This document shows, one piece after another, positions 35,007-43,796 of a stretch of DNA of 64,000 nucleotides (its first letter is position 1; every line of letters begins with the position of its first letter). The translations under genes and the position numbers were made by a program. The notes under the pieces are model-generated. The model did not search any database and had not been told where the DNA came from. It was given only the letters and a program-made list of their open reading frames with translations. Source of the DNA: Acidobacteriaceae bacterium (GTDB lineage Bacteria > Acidobacteriota > Terriglobia > Terriglobales > Acidobacteriaceae). The stretch lies in NCBI GenBank assembly GCA_025355505.1, contig JANXZM010000059.1:29404-93403 (forward strand), given 5' to 3'.

Positions 35007-35615
35007 TCACTTCTGCAACCGCACGATCCGCCTGCCGGCAATCTCAAATTTCCCTTCCAGCACAATCTTGATCGCTTCGGTGTAGGCGATGTGTTCCTGC
35101 TCAAGAATTCGCGCCGCCAACGTGTGCTCGTCGTCGGAGTCCAGCACGGGCACGGTCTTCTGCACGACGATGGCGCCGTGATCGAGCTCCTCATCCACAA
35201 AGTGCACCGTGCAACCCGTAACTTTCACGCCGAAATCAAAGGCCTGTTTCCGCGCGTCAAGACCCGGGAACGCGGGTAGCAAGGACGGATGGATGTTGAG
35301 AATCTTCGCTGGAAACTGCCGCACGAACCAGGGCGAGAGCAGGCGCATGTAACCGGCGAGGCAAATAAGATCGACTTTGTTATCACGGAGTGCAGCCACC
35401 ACTTCGCGGTCGTGCTCCTCGCGTGGCATGCCTTTCGATGGAATGACAAGCGCACCGAGGCCTCGCTGGCGTGCGGTTTCAACGCCGGGAGCATCGGCAC
35501 GATTCGAGATCACGACCGCAATGCGGGCATTGGGTATCCTGCCAGCCGCAATGCTGTCGGCGATGGCCACAAAATTGGAGCCGCGTCCGGAGAGGAGGAT
35601 GCCGAGATTTTTCAT
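35007..35615 (-). CDS. purN: Phosphoribosylglycinamide formyltransferase
   Basis: 202 residues from the ATG at 35615 (MKNLGILLSGRGSNFVAIAD), the usual family start; a possible start 21 bases upstream adds MVNDVVL. Formylates GAR using 10-formyl-THF in purine synthesis. Motifs: SGRGSNF (phosphate loop), ICLAGYMRLLS, and KILNIHPSLLPAFPGLDA with the catalytic Asn-x-His, then 'GCTVHFVDEELDHGAIVVQK' with the Asp. Follows purM after 88 bases that include a family B repeat. Confidence 0.96.
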   Translation of the reverse strand: MKNLGILLSGRGSNFVAIADSIAAGRIPNARIAVVISNRADAPGVETARQRGLGALVIPSKGMPREEHDREVVAALRDNKVDLICLAGYMRLLSPWFVRQFPAKILNIHPSLLPAFPGLDARKQAFDFGVKVTGCTVHFVDEELDHGAIVVQKTVPVLDSDDEHTLAARILEQEHIAYTEAIKIVLEGKFEIAGRRIVRLQK

Positions 35616-35630
35616 TAGGACAACATCATT

Positions 35631-35652
35631 CACCACAGAGGCACGGAGAAAA
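35631..35652. repeat. Dispersed repeat family B, forward copy
   Basis: CACCACAGAGGCACGGAGAA, in the purM-purN gap just upstream of the purN start. It resembles the B copies at 53027, 56196 and 59220. Confidence 0.45.
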
Positions 35653-35703
35653 TCGAAGATCGGCAGAGATCCAAAAGCTGAGAGCTAAGAGCCGAGAGCC
35701 CCT

Positions 35704-36756
35704 CTAGCTGAACATCACCTTGCGATCGCCTTTGACGATGCGCCCGACGCTATAAAATTTTTCGCCGGCGCGCTCCAGCAGTATCTGCGCTTTCTTGAAC
35801 TTCTTGGCGGGAACTACGATTAGCATACCGAGGCCCATATTGAAGGTGCGGAGCATTTCTTCCTCCGCGACGTTGCCGAGTTTCTGCAGATGTTCGAAGA
35901 TGGGCAGAACCGGCCAGGTGCCAAGTTCAATCACGGCCGAAGTGCCTTTGGGGAGCACCCGTGGCAGGTTCTCGGTGATACCGCCGCCGGTGATGTGCGC
36001 CAGCGCCGCGACACACTCGCCAGCGATCATCTTCCGAATGATCGACCAGTAGCTGCGATGGGTTCGCATAAGTTCGTTGCCGACCTTGTTCTTGATCTCG
36101 CTGACAAAGGTCTCGAGGGAATAGCCCGCGGTTTCAAAGAGCAGTTTGCGAGCCAGTGAGTATCCGTTGGTGTGCAGGCCGTTGGAGGGCAAGCCGAGGA
36201 CACAATCCCCCACCTGCACGTCTTTGCCGCTGATGATGCGTTCGCGTTCGACCACTCCGACAATGAATCCGGCAAGATCATACTCGCCGTCGGGATAGAA
36301 CCCCGGCATTTCGGCAGTCTCGCCGCCGATCAGCGCGCAGCCATTATGCTTGCAGGCTTCGGCCAGGCCGCCCACAACTCTTTCCGCAACTTCCGAGTCC
36401 AGCTTGCCAGTGGCCAGGTAGTCCATAAAAAACAGCGGCGTCGCACCCTGCACCGCGATGTCGTTCACGCAGTGATTCACCAGGTCGGCGCCGACGGTGT
36501 GGTGCATTTTCATTTCGAAGGCCACTTTTAATTTGGTGCCCACGCCATCCACGCTCGAGACCAGCACCGGATCCAAATACTTCTTATCGACCGAGAACAA
36601 CCCGCCGAACCCGCCAATCTCGCTCAGGACTCCCTTGGTAAAAGTTTTGTGGGCAAGATACTTGATGCGCTGCTTGGTGCGGTTGCCACGATCAATGCTG
36701 ACCCCGGCATCGGCGTAGGTGATGGAGTCGTTTTGGGCGTTGGGTTTCTGGGCCAC
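35704..36756 (-). CDS. purM: Phosphoribosylformylglycinamidine cyclo-ligase (AIR synthetase)
   Basis: 350 residues, normal length. Closes the imidazole ring of FGAM with ATP to give AIR. 'ITYADAGVSIDRGNRTKQRI' at the N-terminus, VDGVGTKLKVAFEM, VNHCVNDIAVQGATPLFFMDY (read in two parts) and GGETAEMPGFYPDGEYDLAG are the family's ATP- and substrate-binding blocks; 'HITGGGITENLPRVLP' closes the C-terminal domain. First gene of a purM-purN pair. Confidence 0.97.
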   Translation of the reverse strand: MAQKPNAQNDSITYADAGVSIDRGNRTKQRIKYLAHKTFTKGVLSEIGGFGGLFSVDKKYLDPVLVSSVDGVGTKLKVAFEMKMHHTVGADLVNHCVNDIAVQGATPLFFMDYLATGKLDSEVAERVVGGLAEACKHNGCALIGGETAEMPGFYPDGEYDLAGFIVGVVERERIISGKDVQVGDCVLGLPSNGLHTNGYSLARKLLFETAGYSLETFVSEIKNKVGNELMRTHRSYWSIIRKMIAGECVAALAHITGGGITENLPRVLPKGTSAVIELGTWPVLPIFEHLQKLGNVAEEEMLRTFNMGLGMLIVVPAKKFKKAQILLERAGEKFYSVGRIVKGDRKVMFS

Positions 36757-36881
36757 TTTTTTAGTCCGACATTACCGGGGTGGAGAGATTTAGTGCGCCA
36801 CCGAGCCGGAGGCAGCGTTTCAGGCGCAACAAATTCTAGCACGTCTGGAGTGGCCCCCGGCGGGACGGGGGTGTGGCCCGC

Positions 36882-36911
36882 AAAAAGAAAACCCCGACCA
36901 GTGCCGGGGTT
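36882..36911 (-). terminator. Intrinsic terminator of the small exported-protein gene
   Basis: On the minus strand AACCCCG (36911-36905), 8-base loop, CGGGGTT (36896-36890), followed by TTTCTTTTTG. A strong stem and T-run 23 bases after the stop at 36935. Confidence 0.85.
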
Positions 36912-36934
36912 GAAAACGAGAAGCGAAGGCGAGC

Positions 36935-37144
36935 TTATTTCGGTGTGTCCTTCTTCATCTCGTCTTTCTTTTCGCTCTTGTGGTGTTTGTGGTGGTGCTT
37001 TGCTTTAACGCCTTCTTTTTTGTCCATTGGCTTGTCCATCTTGTCCATTGGTTTGTCCATCGGCTTGTCAGCCTGAGCAAAGGCAAACGACGACATCGAG
37101 ACGGAGAGGGCAATAGCGAACATCAACGCGAGTACTTTTTTCAT
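36935..37144 (-). CDS. Small exported His/Lys/Asp-rich protein
   Basis: 69 residues from the ATG at 37144, preceded by AAGGAGCTTCGAAAT. A signal peptide (MKKVLALMFAIALSVSMSSF, then AFAQA) leaves a mature peptide of about 45 residues made of repeated DKPMDKPMDKMDKPMDKK and a KHHHKHHK cluster. No fold is expected. The His and Met residues suggest metal binding (copper, nickel or zinc), but this is inference only. It has its own terminator, so it is a separate transcription unit. Confidence 0.8.
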   Translation of the reverse strand: MKKVLALMFAIALSVSMSSFAFAQADKPMDKPMDKMDKPMDKKEGVKAKHHHKHHKSEKKDEMKKDTPK

Positions 37145-37271
37145 ATTTCGAAGCTCCTTCGAATTTTTGTATGCACGTACGAACTCCCGGAAATTGTGAG
37201 GTAATTGTCCCGGGTCAGCGGAATTGTAGACCTCGGACGAGGCTTTTCCAAGAGCGATCATGCGAAAACGT

Positions 37272-37277
37272 TATAAT
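37272..37277 (+). promoter_or_regulatory. Probable -10 box of the S10 peptidase gene
   Basis: Perfect TATAAT 35 bases before the ATG at 37312. The -35 region (TTTTCC or TTCCAA about 20 bases upstream) is weak. Confidence 0.45.
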
Positions 37278-37311
37278 GCTGGTCCCACTCTTTATCCTCC
37301 CGGAGGCATGG

Positions 37312-38979
37312 ATGAGAATTTCGATGGTTCTTCTTTTCGCCGTATTGGCGATTCCGTTTACGGTGGCGCAGCAAAACCAACCCCAGGACACGACGCACGA
37401 GAACGCGAAGCAGGCCGCGTCCAGGAAAGATAAAGCCAGGAAGGAACCAACGCCGGCGAGCGCCACAACTCCCGACAAGTCGGCGGAAAGCGGCAAGCCC
37501 GCGGAGCCGCCCAGCGCCGGCTCAAACGAAGCTACGGACAAAGACAAAGACAAAGAAGAACATTACGATGTGGCGGAAGTCCCGCCCGTAATCACGCATC
37601 ACCAGATCACGCTGAACGGCAAGACTCTCAGTTACACGGCGACGACCGGAAAACTTCCCCTGAAGCGCGACGACGGCAAGACGGAAGCGGAAATGTTTTT
37701 TGTCGCCTACTCGCTCGACGGGCAGGAAGCCGCAAAGCGTCCTCTGACGTTCTCGTTCAACGGCGGCCCCGGCTCCGCCTCGGTGTGGCTGCACATGGGC
37801 GCACTCGGACCCAAGCGCGTGGTGCTGCAGCCGAACGGCTTCATGCCGGCAGCACCCTATCGTCTGGAAGACAATCCCGACACCCTGCTCGATCGCAGTG
37901 ACATCGTCATGGTGGATGCCATATCCACCGGCTATTCTCGAGCCGCAACCGCCGAACTTACCAAAAAATTTCTGGGCGTAAAAGGCGACGTGCAAGCTTT
38001 CGGAGAATTCATCCGCCTCTACATCTCCCGCTACGATCGTTGGAGCTCTCCGCTGTTTCTGCTGGGGGAAAGCTACGGCACGACGCGCGCCGCCGGCATC
38101 GCCGGGTATTTGGCCGATCATGGCATCGCTTTCAACGGCGTGACCCTGCTCTCGATGGCGGTGGACTTCCAGACACTCGAATGGAACAAATCGAACGACC
38201 TGCCTTATTTTCTACTGGTGCCCACTTTCAACATGATCGCCGGCTACCATCACAAGCTGTCTGCAGATCTCGCGCAGGATATGGCAAAGACGCGCGAAGA
38301 AGTCGTACGCTGGTCGACCAATGACTACGCGCTGGCTCTTGGCAAGGGCGATGCCATGACGCCGGAAGAACGCCGCAAGATTGTCGAGCAACTGTCACGC
38401 TATATCGGGCTGCGCCCGGAAGTGATCGAAGCCCATAACCTGCGCATCGACGTTCCCACCTTCACCCACGAACTGCTGCTGGATCAGAAACTGGTCGCGG
38501 GCCGCCTCGATGGCCGCTTCAGCAGCCCCGATCCCGACGGAGATCGTCTCTCCTATGATCCGACCAGCGCTGCCATCCTGCCGCCGTACACCTCGGCATT
38601 CAACAACTACCTGCGCACCGAGCTGAACTACAAGTCCGACATGCCCTACAGGGTTTTCGCCTACGACGAACCCGGCTTCCAGAAGTGGGAGTGGGGCAAC
38701 GCCGTGGAAGGCTTTCCCAGCACGGCGGGCGGGTTGCGGTCGGCCATGATCAAGAATCCTTATATGAAGATCCTGGTGATGGAAGGCTTCTACGACCTGG
38801 CCACACCCTTCGCCGCTGCCAACTGGACCATGGATCACCTCGACCTCGGTCCGCAGTTTCGCGGGAATATTTCCTACGCCACATACAACTCGGGGCACAT
38901 GGTGTACATCGATCGCGCCGAACACGACAAGATGAAAAAAGATCTGATCGACTTCATGGGAAAGTGCCTGCCGAAATAA
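37312..38979 (+). CDS. Exported S10-family serine carboxypeptidase-like protein
   Basis: 555 residues. ATG at 37312 chosen because GGAGG lies 5 bases upstream and it opens a good signal peptide (MRISMVLLFAVLAIPFTVAQ). A disordered Lys/Glu/Asp-rich linker follows (to about residue 85). The alpha/beta-hydrolase S10 motifs are present: FSFNGGPGSASVW (oxyanion hole), LLGESYGTTRAAG (nucleophile Ser), 'VMEGFYDLATPFAAANWTMD' (Asp) and NSGHMVYIDR (His). Acts in the periplasm or outside, trimming peptides from the C-terminus. Confidence 0.92.
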   Translation: MRISMVLLFAVLAIPFTVAQQNQPQDTTHENAKQAASRKDKARKEPTPASATTPDKSAESGKPAEPPSAGSNEATDKDKDKEEHYDVAEVPPVITHHQITLNGKTLSYTATTGKLPLKRDDGKTEAEMFFVAYSLDGQEAAKRPLTFSFNGGPGSASVWLHMGALGPKRVVLQPNGFMPAAPYRLEDNPDTLLDRSDIVMVDAISTGYSRAATAELTKKFLGVKGDVQAFGEFIRLYISRYDRWSSPLFLLGESYGTTRAAGIAGYLADHGIAFNGVTLLSMAVDFQTLEWNKSNDLPYFLLVPTFNMIAGYHHKLSADLAQDMAKTREEVVRWSTNDYALALGKGDAMTPEERRKIVEQLSRYIGLRPEVIEAHNLRIDVPTFTHELLLDQKLVAGRLDGRFSSPDPDGDRLSYDPTSAAILPPYTSAFNNYLRTELNYKSDMPYRVFAYDEPGFQKWEWGNAVEGFPSTAGGLRSAMIKNPYMKILVMEGFYDLATPFAAANWTMDHLDLGPQFRGNISYATYNSGHMVYIDRAEHDKMKKDLIDFMGKCLPK

Positions 38980-38983
38980 TTCG

Positions 38984-39012
38984 TGGAGGGACGGGCGTCC
39001 TCGCCCGTCCAA
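38984..39012. repeat. Dispersed repeat family D, minimal copy
   Basis: TGGAGGGACGGGCGTCCTCG then CCCGTCCAAG. GGACGGGCG and its inverse CGCCCGTCC make a hairpin immediately after the S10 gene stop; no T-run follows. Confidence 0.65.
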
Positions 39013-39093
39013 GCCGAGCGCGGCTCGGCAGTCTGTCTGCGCCAAAAGCAACTTCGGTTTTCGCCACAATGATGAACGCTTAGCACTTAGCCC

Positions 39094-39999
39094 ATGCGCG
39101 CCGCCGTCATCTTCGGGTTGGGAAGTTCACCGGCTGACTTGAAGCCTTTTCAAACCGCGTCTTCAACCGAGTGGTTGCAGGGCCTGCCCGCCTCTTCCAG
39201 CGATGCCGATGCCATCCTCATTTTTGGCGGGGACGGCACCATTCATCGTCATCTGCCGGCGCTGGTGCGTCTGCAACTTCCCGTGCTGATCGTCCCTGCG
39301 GGCAGTGGAAATGATTTTGCCCGTGCGCTGGACCTGCGCTCAGTGCGAGACTCCTTGCGCGCGTGGCGTAATTTCGAATCGGGGAAAATTCGAGCGCAGG
39401 GCATTGATCTCGGGGTTATCGTTCCATCTGCTGCGCCGGAACGCACTCACTATTTCTGCGGAGTCGCCGGGTGCGGTCTGGACTCTGCCGCCGCCCGGCG
39501 CGCCAATCAGATGCCGCGCTGGCTGCGCGGACACGGCGGCTATGCCCTCTCGCTATTACCGCTGCTGCTCAAGCTTCCGGCCTTTTCCATGTGGCTTACG
39601 CAGGCCAATGGCACACCATTGAGTGACCGAGACAGCTGCAAAGACAGTAACAAAGACCGCCCCGAAACCGGCAAACTCACCTTGCTCGCCGCCTTCGCCA
39701 ACACGCCGTTCTACGGCGACGGCATGCGCATTGCGCCGGAGGCAGATTTTTTCGACGGCAAACTCGACCTCTGTCGCATCAACTCGCTGAATCCCTTTAA
39801 GCTTTTTTGCATGTTTCCGACGGTGTATTTCGGGCGTCATCTCCGAATGCCCGAGGTCGAGTATTCGCGGACCGAGAGAGTCCACGTGCAGACCGAGCCC
39901 CCGCTTGAGATATACGCTGACGGAGAATTTGTGTGCGAGACACCTGCCGAGATTTCTGTGGCAGCGGGCGCGTTGCGCGTGATTTATTCGCCGCGCTAG
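39094..39999 (+). CDS. Diacylglycerol/sphingosine-kinase-like lipid kinase (YegS/DgkB fold)
   Basis: 301 residues, cytosolic or peripheral. The catalytic nucleotide motif GGDGT is at 45-49 in ILIFGGDGTIHRHL, followed by VPAGSGNDFARAL, the second family signature. The C-terminal part has APEADFFDGKLDLCRINS, typical of YegS/DgkB enzymes that phosphorylate diacylglycerol or related lipids. An insertion around residue 180 (SDRDSCKDSNKDRPETG) is unusual and looks like a loop. Ends about 30 bases before the tRNA gene. Confidence 0.88.
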   Translation: MRAAVIFGLGSSPADLKPFQTASSTEWLQGLPASSSDADAILIFGGDGTIHRHLPALVRLQLPVLIVPAGSGNDFARALDLRSVRDSLRAWRNFESGKIRAQGIDLGVIVPSAAPERTHYFCGVAGCGLDSAAARRANQMPRWLRGHGGYALSLLPLLLKLPAFSMWLTQANGTPLSDRDSCKDSNKDRPETGKLTLLAAFANTPFYGDGMRIAPEADFFDGKLDLCRINSLNPFKLFCMFPTVYFGRHLRMPEVEYSRTERVHVQTEPPLEIYADGEFVCETPAEISVAAGALRVIYSPR

Positions 40000-40029
40000 C
40001 TTCTGTGCTTCCGATGTGTTTCCGAGGTT

Positions 40030-40105
40030 TGGTGGGCCCACCTGGATTCGAACCAGGAACCAACAGATTATGAGTCTGCTGCTCTAACCGTTGAGCTATG
40101 GGCCC
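40030..40105 (-). tRNA. tRNA with anticodon CAU (tRNA-Ile2 or elongator tRNA-Met)
   Basis: Minus strand. Acceptor GGGCCCA pairs with TGGGCCC, D-arm AGCTCAACGGTTAGAGC, anticodon stem-loop CAGA CTCATAA TCTG (CAU), T-arm CCTGGTTCGAATCCAGG, and an encoded CCA end (40030-40032). The body resembles E. coli tRNA-Ile2 (lysidine-modified) more than Met, but I cannot settle this by eye. Confidence 0.9.
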
Positions 40106-40223
40106 CTGCTTCCATATCTTACACACTCGCCGCAAAGCTGGTGCAAGCCAGCAAAGCCCGTTACCATCGTCACACGCCCCCCCGGCAGCGTCGCGGTATG
40201 ATTGCGCCACGAACATCACCAGC

Positions 40224-41153
40224 ATGAATAAGCTGCGCTTCCTGCTCTCGTTGACCACCGACGACAACGACTACCAGATTGGGCAGACCTCCGCTGCCCA
40301 GCAGGCGGCCCGCAAACTGGGGGTTGAGCTCGAGATCGTTTATGCCCGCAACGACGGCATCGTGCAGAGTCAGCAACTGCTGTCCAGCATCCAGTCCACT
40401 ACCGCTCCGCGACCCGACGCCATCATTTTCGAACCGGCTGGATCGACCGCGCATCCTCAGATTGCCCGTGCTGCTGCTGCTGCCGGCATTGGCGTGGTGC
40501 TGCTGAATCGCGACGCCAACTACCTCGCAGAACTCCGCCGGCTTTTCCCCGTGCCCGCATTTGCCATCACCTCGAACCACGAAGAGATTGGCCGCATCCA
40601 GGGACAACAACTGAGCGCCGTGCTGCCCGGTGGCGGGATCGTTCTGTCTATTCAAGGTCCGTCCGAAAGTTCGGCCGCCAAACAACGCTACACCGGGTTG
40701 CTCCAAACCAAGACCGATAGCTTGCAACTTCGCGTCCTGAAGGCCCATTGGACCGAAGCTAGCGCCCACAAAGCGGTCAGTTCGTGGCTGCGTCTTTCCA
40801 CTTCGCGCCAGGCACGAATTGAAGCCGTCTGCGCGCAGGACGATTCCATGGCCATGGGCGCCCGCAAAGCCTTCGAAGAATGCCGCGAACTGCGTGAGCA
40901 GTGGCAGAAAATGCCGTTTCTCGGTTGCGATGGAATGCCCAAGACCGGGCAAGAGTGGGTGCGCCGCAATCTGCTGACCGCCACCATTTTTATCCCGCCG
41001 AATGCAGATCTGGCGATTGAGATGATGGTGAAATCGATTGCCACCGGCGTGCCGCCGCCGGAGCGGACTTTCACCACCGCCAAATCTTTCCCCGCCGTCG
41101 AAGTCCTCGCGCAACAATCATCGGCACGCGCGCGTGCCGCGTCATCCCACTAA
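40224..41153 (+). CDS. Sugar-binding-protein-like (periplasmic-binding fold) without export signal
   Basis: 309 residues from the ATG at 40224 (MNKLRFLLSLTTDDNDYQIG). The type I periplasmic-binding fold as in ribose-binding proteins: 'SAAQQAARKLGVELEIVYAR', DAIIFEPAGSTAHPQIARAA, 'GGIVLSIQGPSESSAAKQRY' and VCAQDDSMAMGARKAF. There is no signal peptide, lipobox or HTH, and no ABC transporter genes beside it. It may be a cytosolic sensor, or the binding part of a degraded regulator. Ligand unknown. It begins 118 bases past the tRNA gene, on the opposite strand. Confidence 0.75.
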   Translation: MNKLRFLLSLTTDDNDYQIGQTSAAQQAARKLGVELEIVYARNDGIVQSQQLLSSIQSTTAPRPDAIIFEPAGSTAHPQIARAAAAAGIGVVLLNRDANYLAELRRLFPVPAFAITSNHEEIGRIQGQQLSAVLPGGGIVLSIQGPSESSAAKQRYTGLLQTKTDSLQLRVLKAHWTEASAHKAVSSWLRLSTSRQARIEAVCAQDDSMAMGARKAFEECRELREQWQKMPFLGCDGMPKTGQEWVRRNLLTATIFIPPNADLAIEMMVKSIATGVPPPERTFTTAKSFPAVEVLAQQSSARARAASSH

Positions 41154-41180
41154 CCTGAATTGTTGGATATAAGTGTGCTC

Positions 41181-41283
41181 TCGATGCGAGCTTGCTGGTG
41201 GAGAGCCGAGTGTCCCCGCACGGCGAAACGGGCGAGACGCCCGTTACACCAACGAATGAATCGTCACGCGGTCGCAGTGCTAG
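41181..41283. repeat. Dispersed repeat family D, copy overlapping the HU stop codon
   Basis: About 100 bp matching 2420-2523: GCTTGCTGGTGGA, GTGTCCCCGC, GGCGAGACGCCCGT and TCGTCACGCGGTC in the same order. The HU stop codon (41280-41282) falls in the last bases, just as the purH stop falls in the other copy. Confidence 0.75.
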
Positions 41284-41612
41284 TTCGTGCTAGGTGGTAC
41301 GGGCGGCGGCGGCCCGGGAACAACCTCCGCTGTCGCGCTGTGGTTCACCAGATCTTTCAATTCCTTGCTGGGCTTGAAGAACGGAATCTTCTTCGCCGGA
41401 ACTTCCACCCGTTCACCCGTCTTCGGGTTCCGGCCCACACGCGGATTGCGCTGGCGGGTGCGGAAGCTGCCAAAACCGCGTATTTCGATCTTGTCGCCCA
41501 CCCGCAGCGAGCGCACCACGCTGTCAAAGATCGTATCCACAATCACTTCGCTGTCTTTGCGGGTGAGTTCCGCCAGCCGGGAAACTTCTTCGATCAGGTC
41601 AGCCTTCGTCAT
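41280..41612 (-). CDS. HU/IHF-family DNA-binding protein
   Basis: 110 residues. 'MTKADLIEEVSRLAELTRKD' then VGDKIEIRGFGSFRTRQRNP and RVGRNPKTGERVEVPAKKIP, with the conserved Pro-tipped beta-arm (RNP.VGRNPKTG) that intercalates into bent DNA. A 20-residue Pro-rich tail (EVVPGPPPPVPPSTN) extends past the normal end at about residue 90 and runs into a dispersed repeat, which provides the last codons and stop. Nucleoid architecture. Confidence 0.95.
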   Translation of the reverse strand: MTKADLIEEVSRLAELTRKDSEVIVDTIFDSVVRSLRVGDKIEIRGFGSFRTRQRNPRVGRNPKTGERVEVPAKKIPFFKPSKELKDLVNHSATAEVVPGPPPPVPPSTN

Positions 41613-41855
41613 AAGCCTTTGCTCCCTTTGGGGCCGGTTCCCTTATCGGGATCCGTGTGCCCGAGGGCTCTTCCGCCCCCGCCGCTGCACTTCGCCTGCC
41701 TATAACCTTCTCAAATTTAAGGGGTTCTGTGCAAGTAGGGAAGCGGGCACCTGTAAAAAGTCCTCAGTTGCCGGTTCTCAATTCTCAGTTATGGACACTG
41801 CGCCGGGAACTGAGAACTACCGCCCTCGCGCCTCTTGCTAGGATGGCTGACCCAT

Positions 41856-42764
41856 CTATTTCCAAAGATAGTAAAACCCGATCTGCTGCTCCAGGAGCTT
41901 CTCCCGCGTGGGCAAATAATCGGACACATCGCCGAACAGCAAATCGAGGCCCGACCGCCTGTCTTTTGGCGGGTAGACCAATGTGGGTTCGCCGGAAATA
42001 TTGACCGACCGGGCCGTATCCTTTACCGCGCCTTCAAAATCCGCGATCTGATCCACCATTTTCAGCGAAAGCGCCTGCTCGCCGGTCCAGACTTTTCCGT
42101 TCGCGATGGCGCGGATGTCGGCTTCTTTCACATGCCTCCCGTCGGCCACTGCCTGGATGAACTGCGTATGCATGTTGTCAATCAATCCCTGCATGTACTC
42201 GCGTTCCGGAGGAGTCATTTCGCGCGTCGGGCTGCCCGTGTCCTTAAATTCTCCCGCTTTCATCGTGATCGCGTTCAGTTTGGCCCAGCGCAGAAGTTCA
42301 CCGTAGTTCACCCACTGGGCAATCACTCCGATCGATCCCACCACGCTGCCCTTGTCCGCGTAAATCTTGTTGGTGGCTGACGCCACGTAATACGCGCCGC
42401 TCGCGCCCACCGTCTCAATCGAAGCCACAATCCGTTTCTTCTTTTCGTCCCGAATCCGCTTCACCTCGCGGTAGATTTCCTCCGACGCGGCCACGCCGCC
42501 GCCGGGCGAATTCACATGAATGATGATGGCCTTGACGGAATCGTCATCGGCAAACTTCTTAAGCTGCGAAACCGTCTGTTTAGGGGAGAAAATTACGCCG
42601 TCGAGATCAACCACGGCAATCTTGGAGCCGAAGCCGGAAAACGACTGTTCATCGTGGCCGCCAAAACTCAGGTACACCAGCGTAAACACAGCCACCACAA
42701 ACAGCGCAAACAGCCCGCCGCCCACCAGAAACCATATCCAGATCCGAGAACGCCCTTCAGCCAT
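41856..42764 (-). CDS. sppA: Signal peptide peptidase SppA (S49 family)
   Basis: 302 residues. One N-terminal membrane helix (IWFLVGGGLFALFVVAVFTL). Ser-Lys dyad protease: the nucleophile Ser lies in VGASGAYYVAS and the general-base Lys in NAITMKAGEFKDTGSPTREM. 'HVNSPGGGVAASEEIYREVK' is the crotonase-like oxyanion turn. This is the short single-domain form. It degrades cleaved signal peptides in the inner membrane. Confidence 0.94.
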   Translation of the reverse strand: MAEGRSRIWIWFLVGGGLFALFVVAVFTLVYLSFGGHDEQSFSGFGSKIAVVDLDGVIFSPKQTVSQLKKFADDDSVKAIIIHVNSPGGGVAASEEIYREVKRIRDEKKKRIVASIETVGASGAYYVASATNKIYADKGSVVGSIGVIAQWVNYGELLRWAKLNAITMKAGEFKDTGSPTREMTPPEREYMQGLIDNMHTQFIQAVADGRHVKEADIRAIANGKVWTGEQALSLKMVDQIADFEGAVKDTARSVNISGEPTLVYPPKDRRSGLDLLFGDVSDYLPTREKLLEQQIGFYYLWK

Positions 42765-42806
42765 AATCAGACGAGTGTAGCACCGGGCACTGACCTTAAG
42801 GCCGCG

Positions 42807-43718
42807 TCATTTGATTTCGAAGTTTCTCGGATCGAGCGTTATGTTGTGCGATATGTTCGTCTCGGTTACCTCAAACTGCGTAACTGAAGCGATGGCTGCT
42901 GCGAATCTGGGGTGACCTTGGCTCTCTCCTTCAGTGATTGGAGGTGCTCCGCCAGGGTTGGAAGTTCGGGCTTCCGGAACTTCCGAAGTAAACTGAACCG
43001 TCCACTTTCCCGGTAGTGTGAGATTGTCCGTGCTCTTGAAATCGGCAAAGCGCTCCTCGAGCCGGTAGTGCGTTGCCTGTTGCCGCGCCGTCTCCAGATC
43101 GGTGAGACCAATTTGCGGGTTGATCGTCAATTCGTAGACGGTCATGACGTGCCGGAAGGTGTCAGGCTCAAAATAAAATTCGATCCGCAGGTCACTACGC
43201 TGCTTGGGAATGTAGTCCACGCGATGAAGCTCACGGCCGTCCACCTTCTTCAAACCACGATCCTGCAGTTTCGCAAGACGCTCGTCTAATCGGGCCAGCG
43301 CCCATCCGGTCGACAGTGTGCCGCCCCACAGACCTTCCGTAAGAATCTCGTTGTGCGCGAGCACAAACTGGCCCAGGTTGGAATAGACGCCGGGCTTCAA
43401 TTCTGCGACAACGGTCTTCTTGCCATCGCTCACAAACCGCTCGCCGTGATAACTGGGATTTGGCAATTTGAGCAAGGAGACTAACTTGCAGCCTTCCGAG
43501 ATGAAGACCTGCTTGCCGTCCTCAATTCCCGTGCCGCCGTTCAAGACCCGAAATTGTACGGTTCCCTCGGCGGCGCGGCTCTTCACTGCCGCCCGAGCCT
43601 GTTCGGTCCCGATGGAATTCAAATGCTGCTTGACCAAATCGGCGACTTGTAACTCATCCTTGGCTGCGCTAACCGAGAGCATGGCCACCATGGCAACAAA
43701 CACCGCGAGGGATCGCAT
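42807..43718 (-). CDS. Exported LolA-like protein of unknown function
   Basis: 303 residues. A signal peptide (MRSLAVFVAMVAMLSVSAAK) precedes DELQVADLVKQHLNSIG, then beta-rich sequence with 'VVAELKPGVYSNLGQFVLAH' and DYIPKQRSDLRIEFYFEPDT. 'EFYFEPDTFRHVMTVYEL' looks like the antiparallel sheet of LolA/LolB-type lipid carriers, a guess from pattern only. No partner genes nearby (sppA lies 42 bases downstream). Confidence 0.6.
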   Translation of the reverse strand: MRSLAVFVAMVAMLSVSAAKDELQVADLVKQHLNSIGTEQARAAVKSRAAEGTVQFRVLNGGTGIEDGKQVFISEGCKLVSLLKLPNPSYHGERFVSDGKKTVVAELKPGVYSNLGQFVLAHNEILTEGLWGGTLSTGWALARLDERLAKLQDRGLKKVDGRELHRVDYIPKQRSDLRIEFYFEPDTFRHVMTVYELTINPQIGLTDLETARQQATHYRLEERFADFKSTDNLTLPGKWTVQFTSEVPEARTSNPGGAPPITEGESQGHPRFAAAIASVTQFEVTETNISHNITLDPRNFEIK

Positions 43719-43796
43719 CGAAAACCTCCGAACTTCGGGGGAAGGCGGTCAGTATAGCCCGCAATCGCTCCAAGTTGACGTACACTCGTCACGCAC

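Noticed and set aside
40030..40105. Firm identity of the CAU tRNA
   Set aside because: Initiator Met is ruled out by the paired first acceptor base, but elongator Met and lysidine-type Ile2 cannot be separated by eye.
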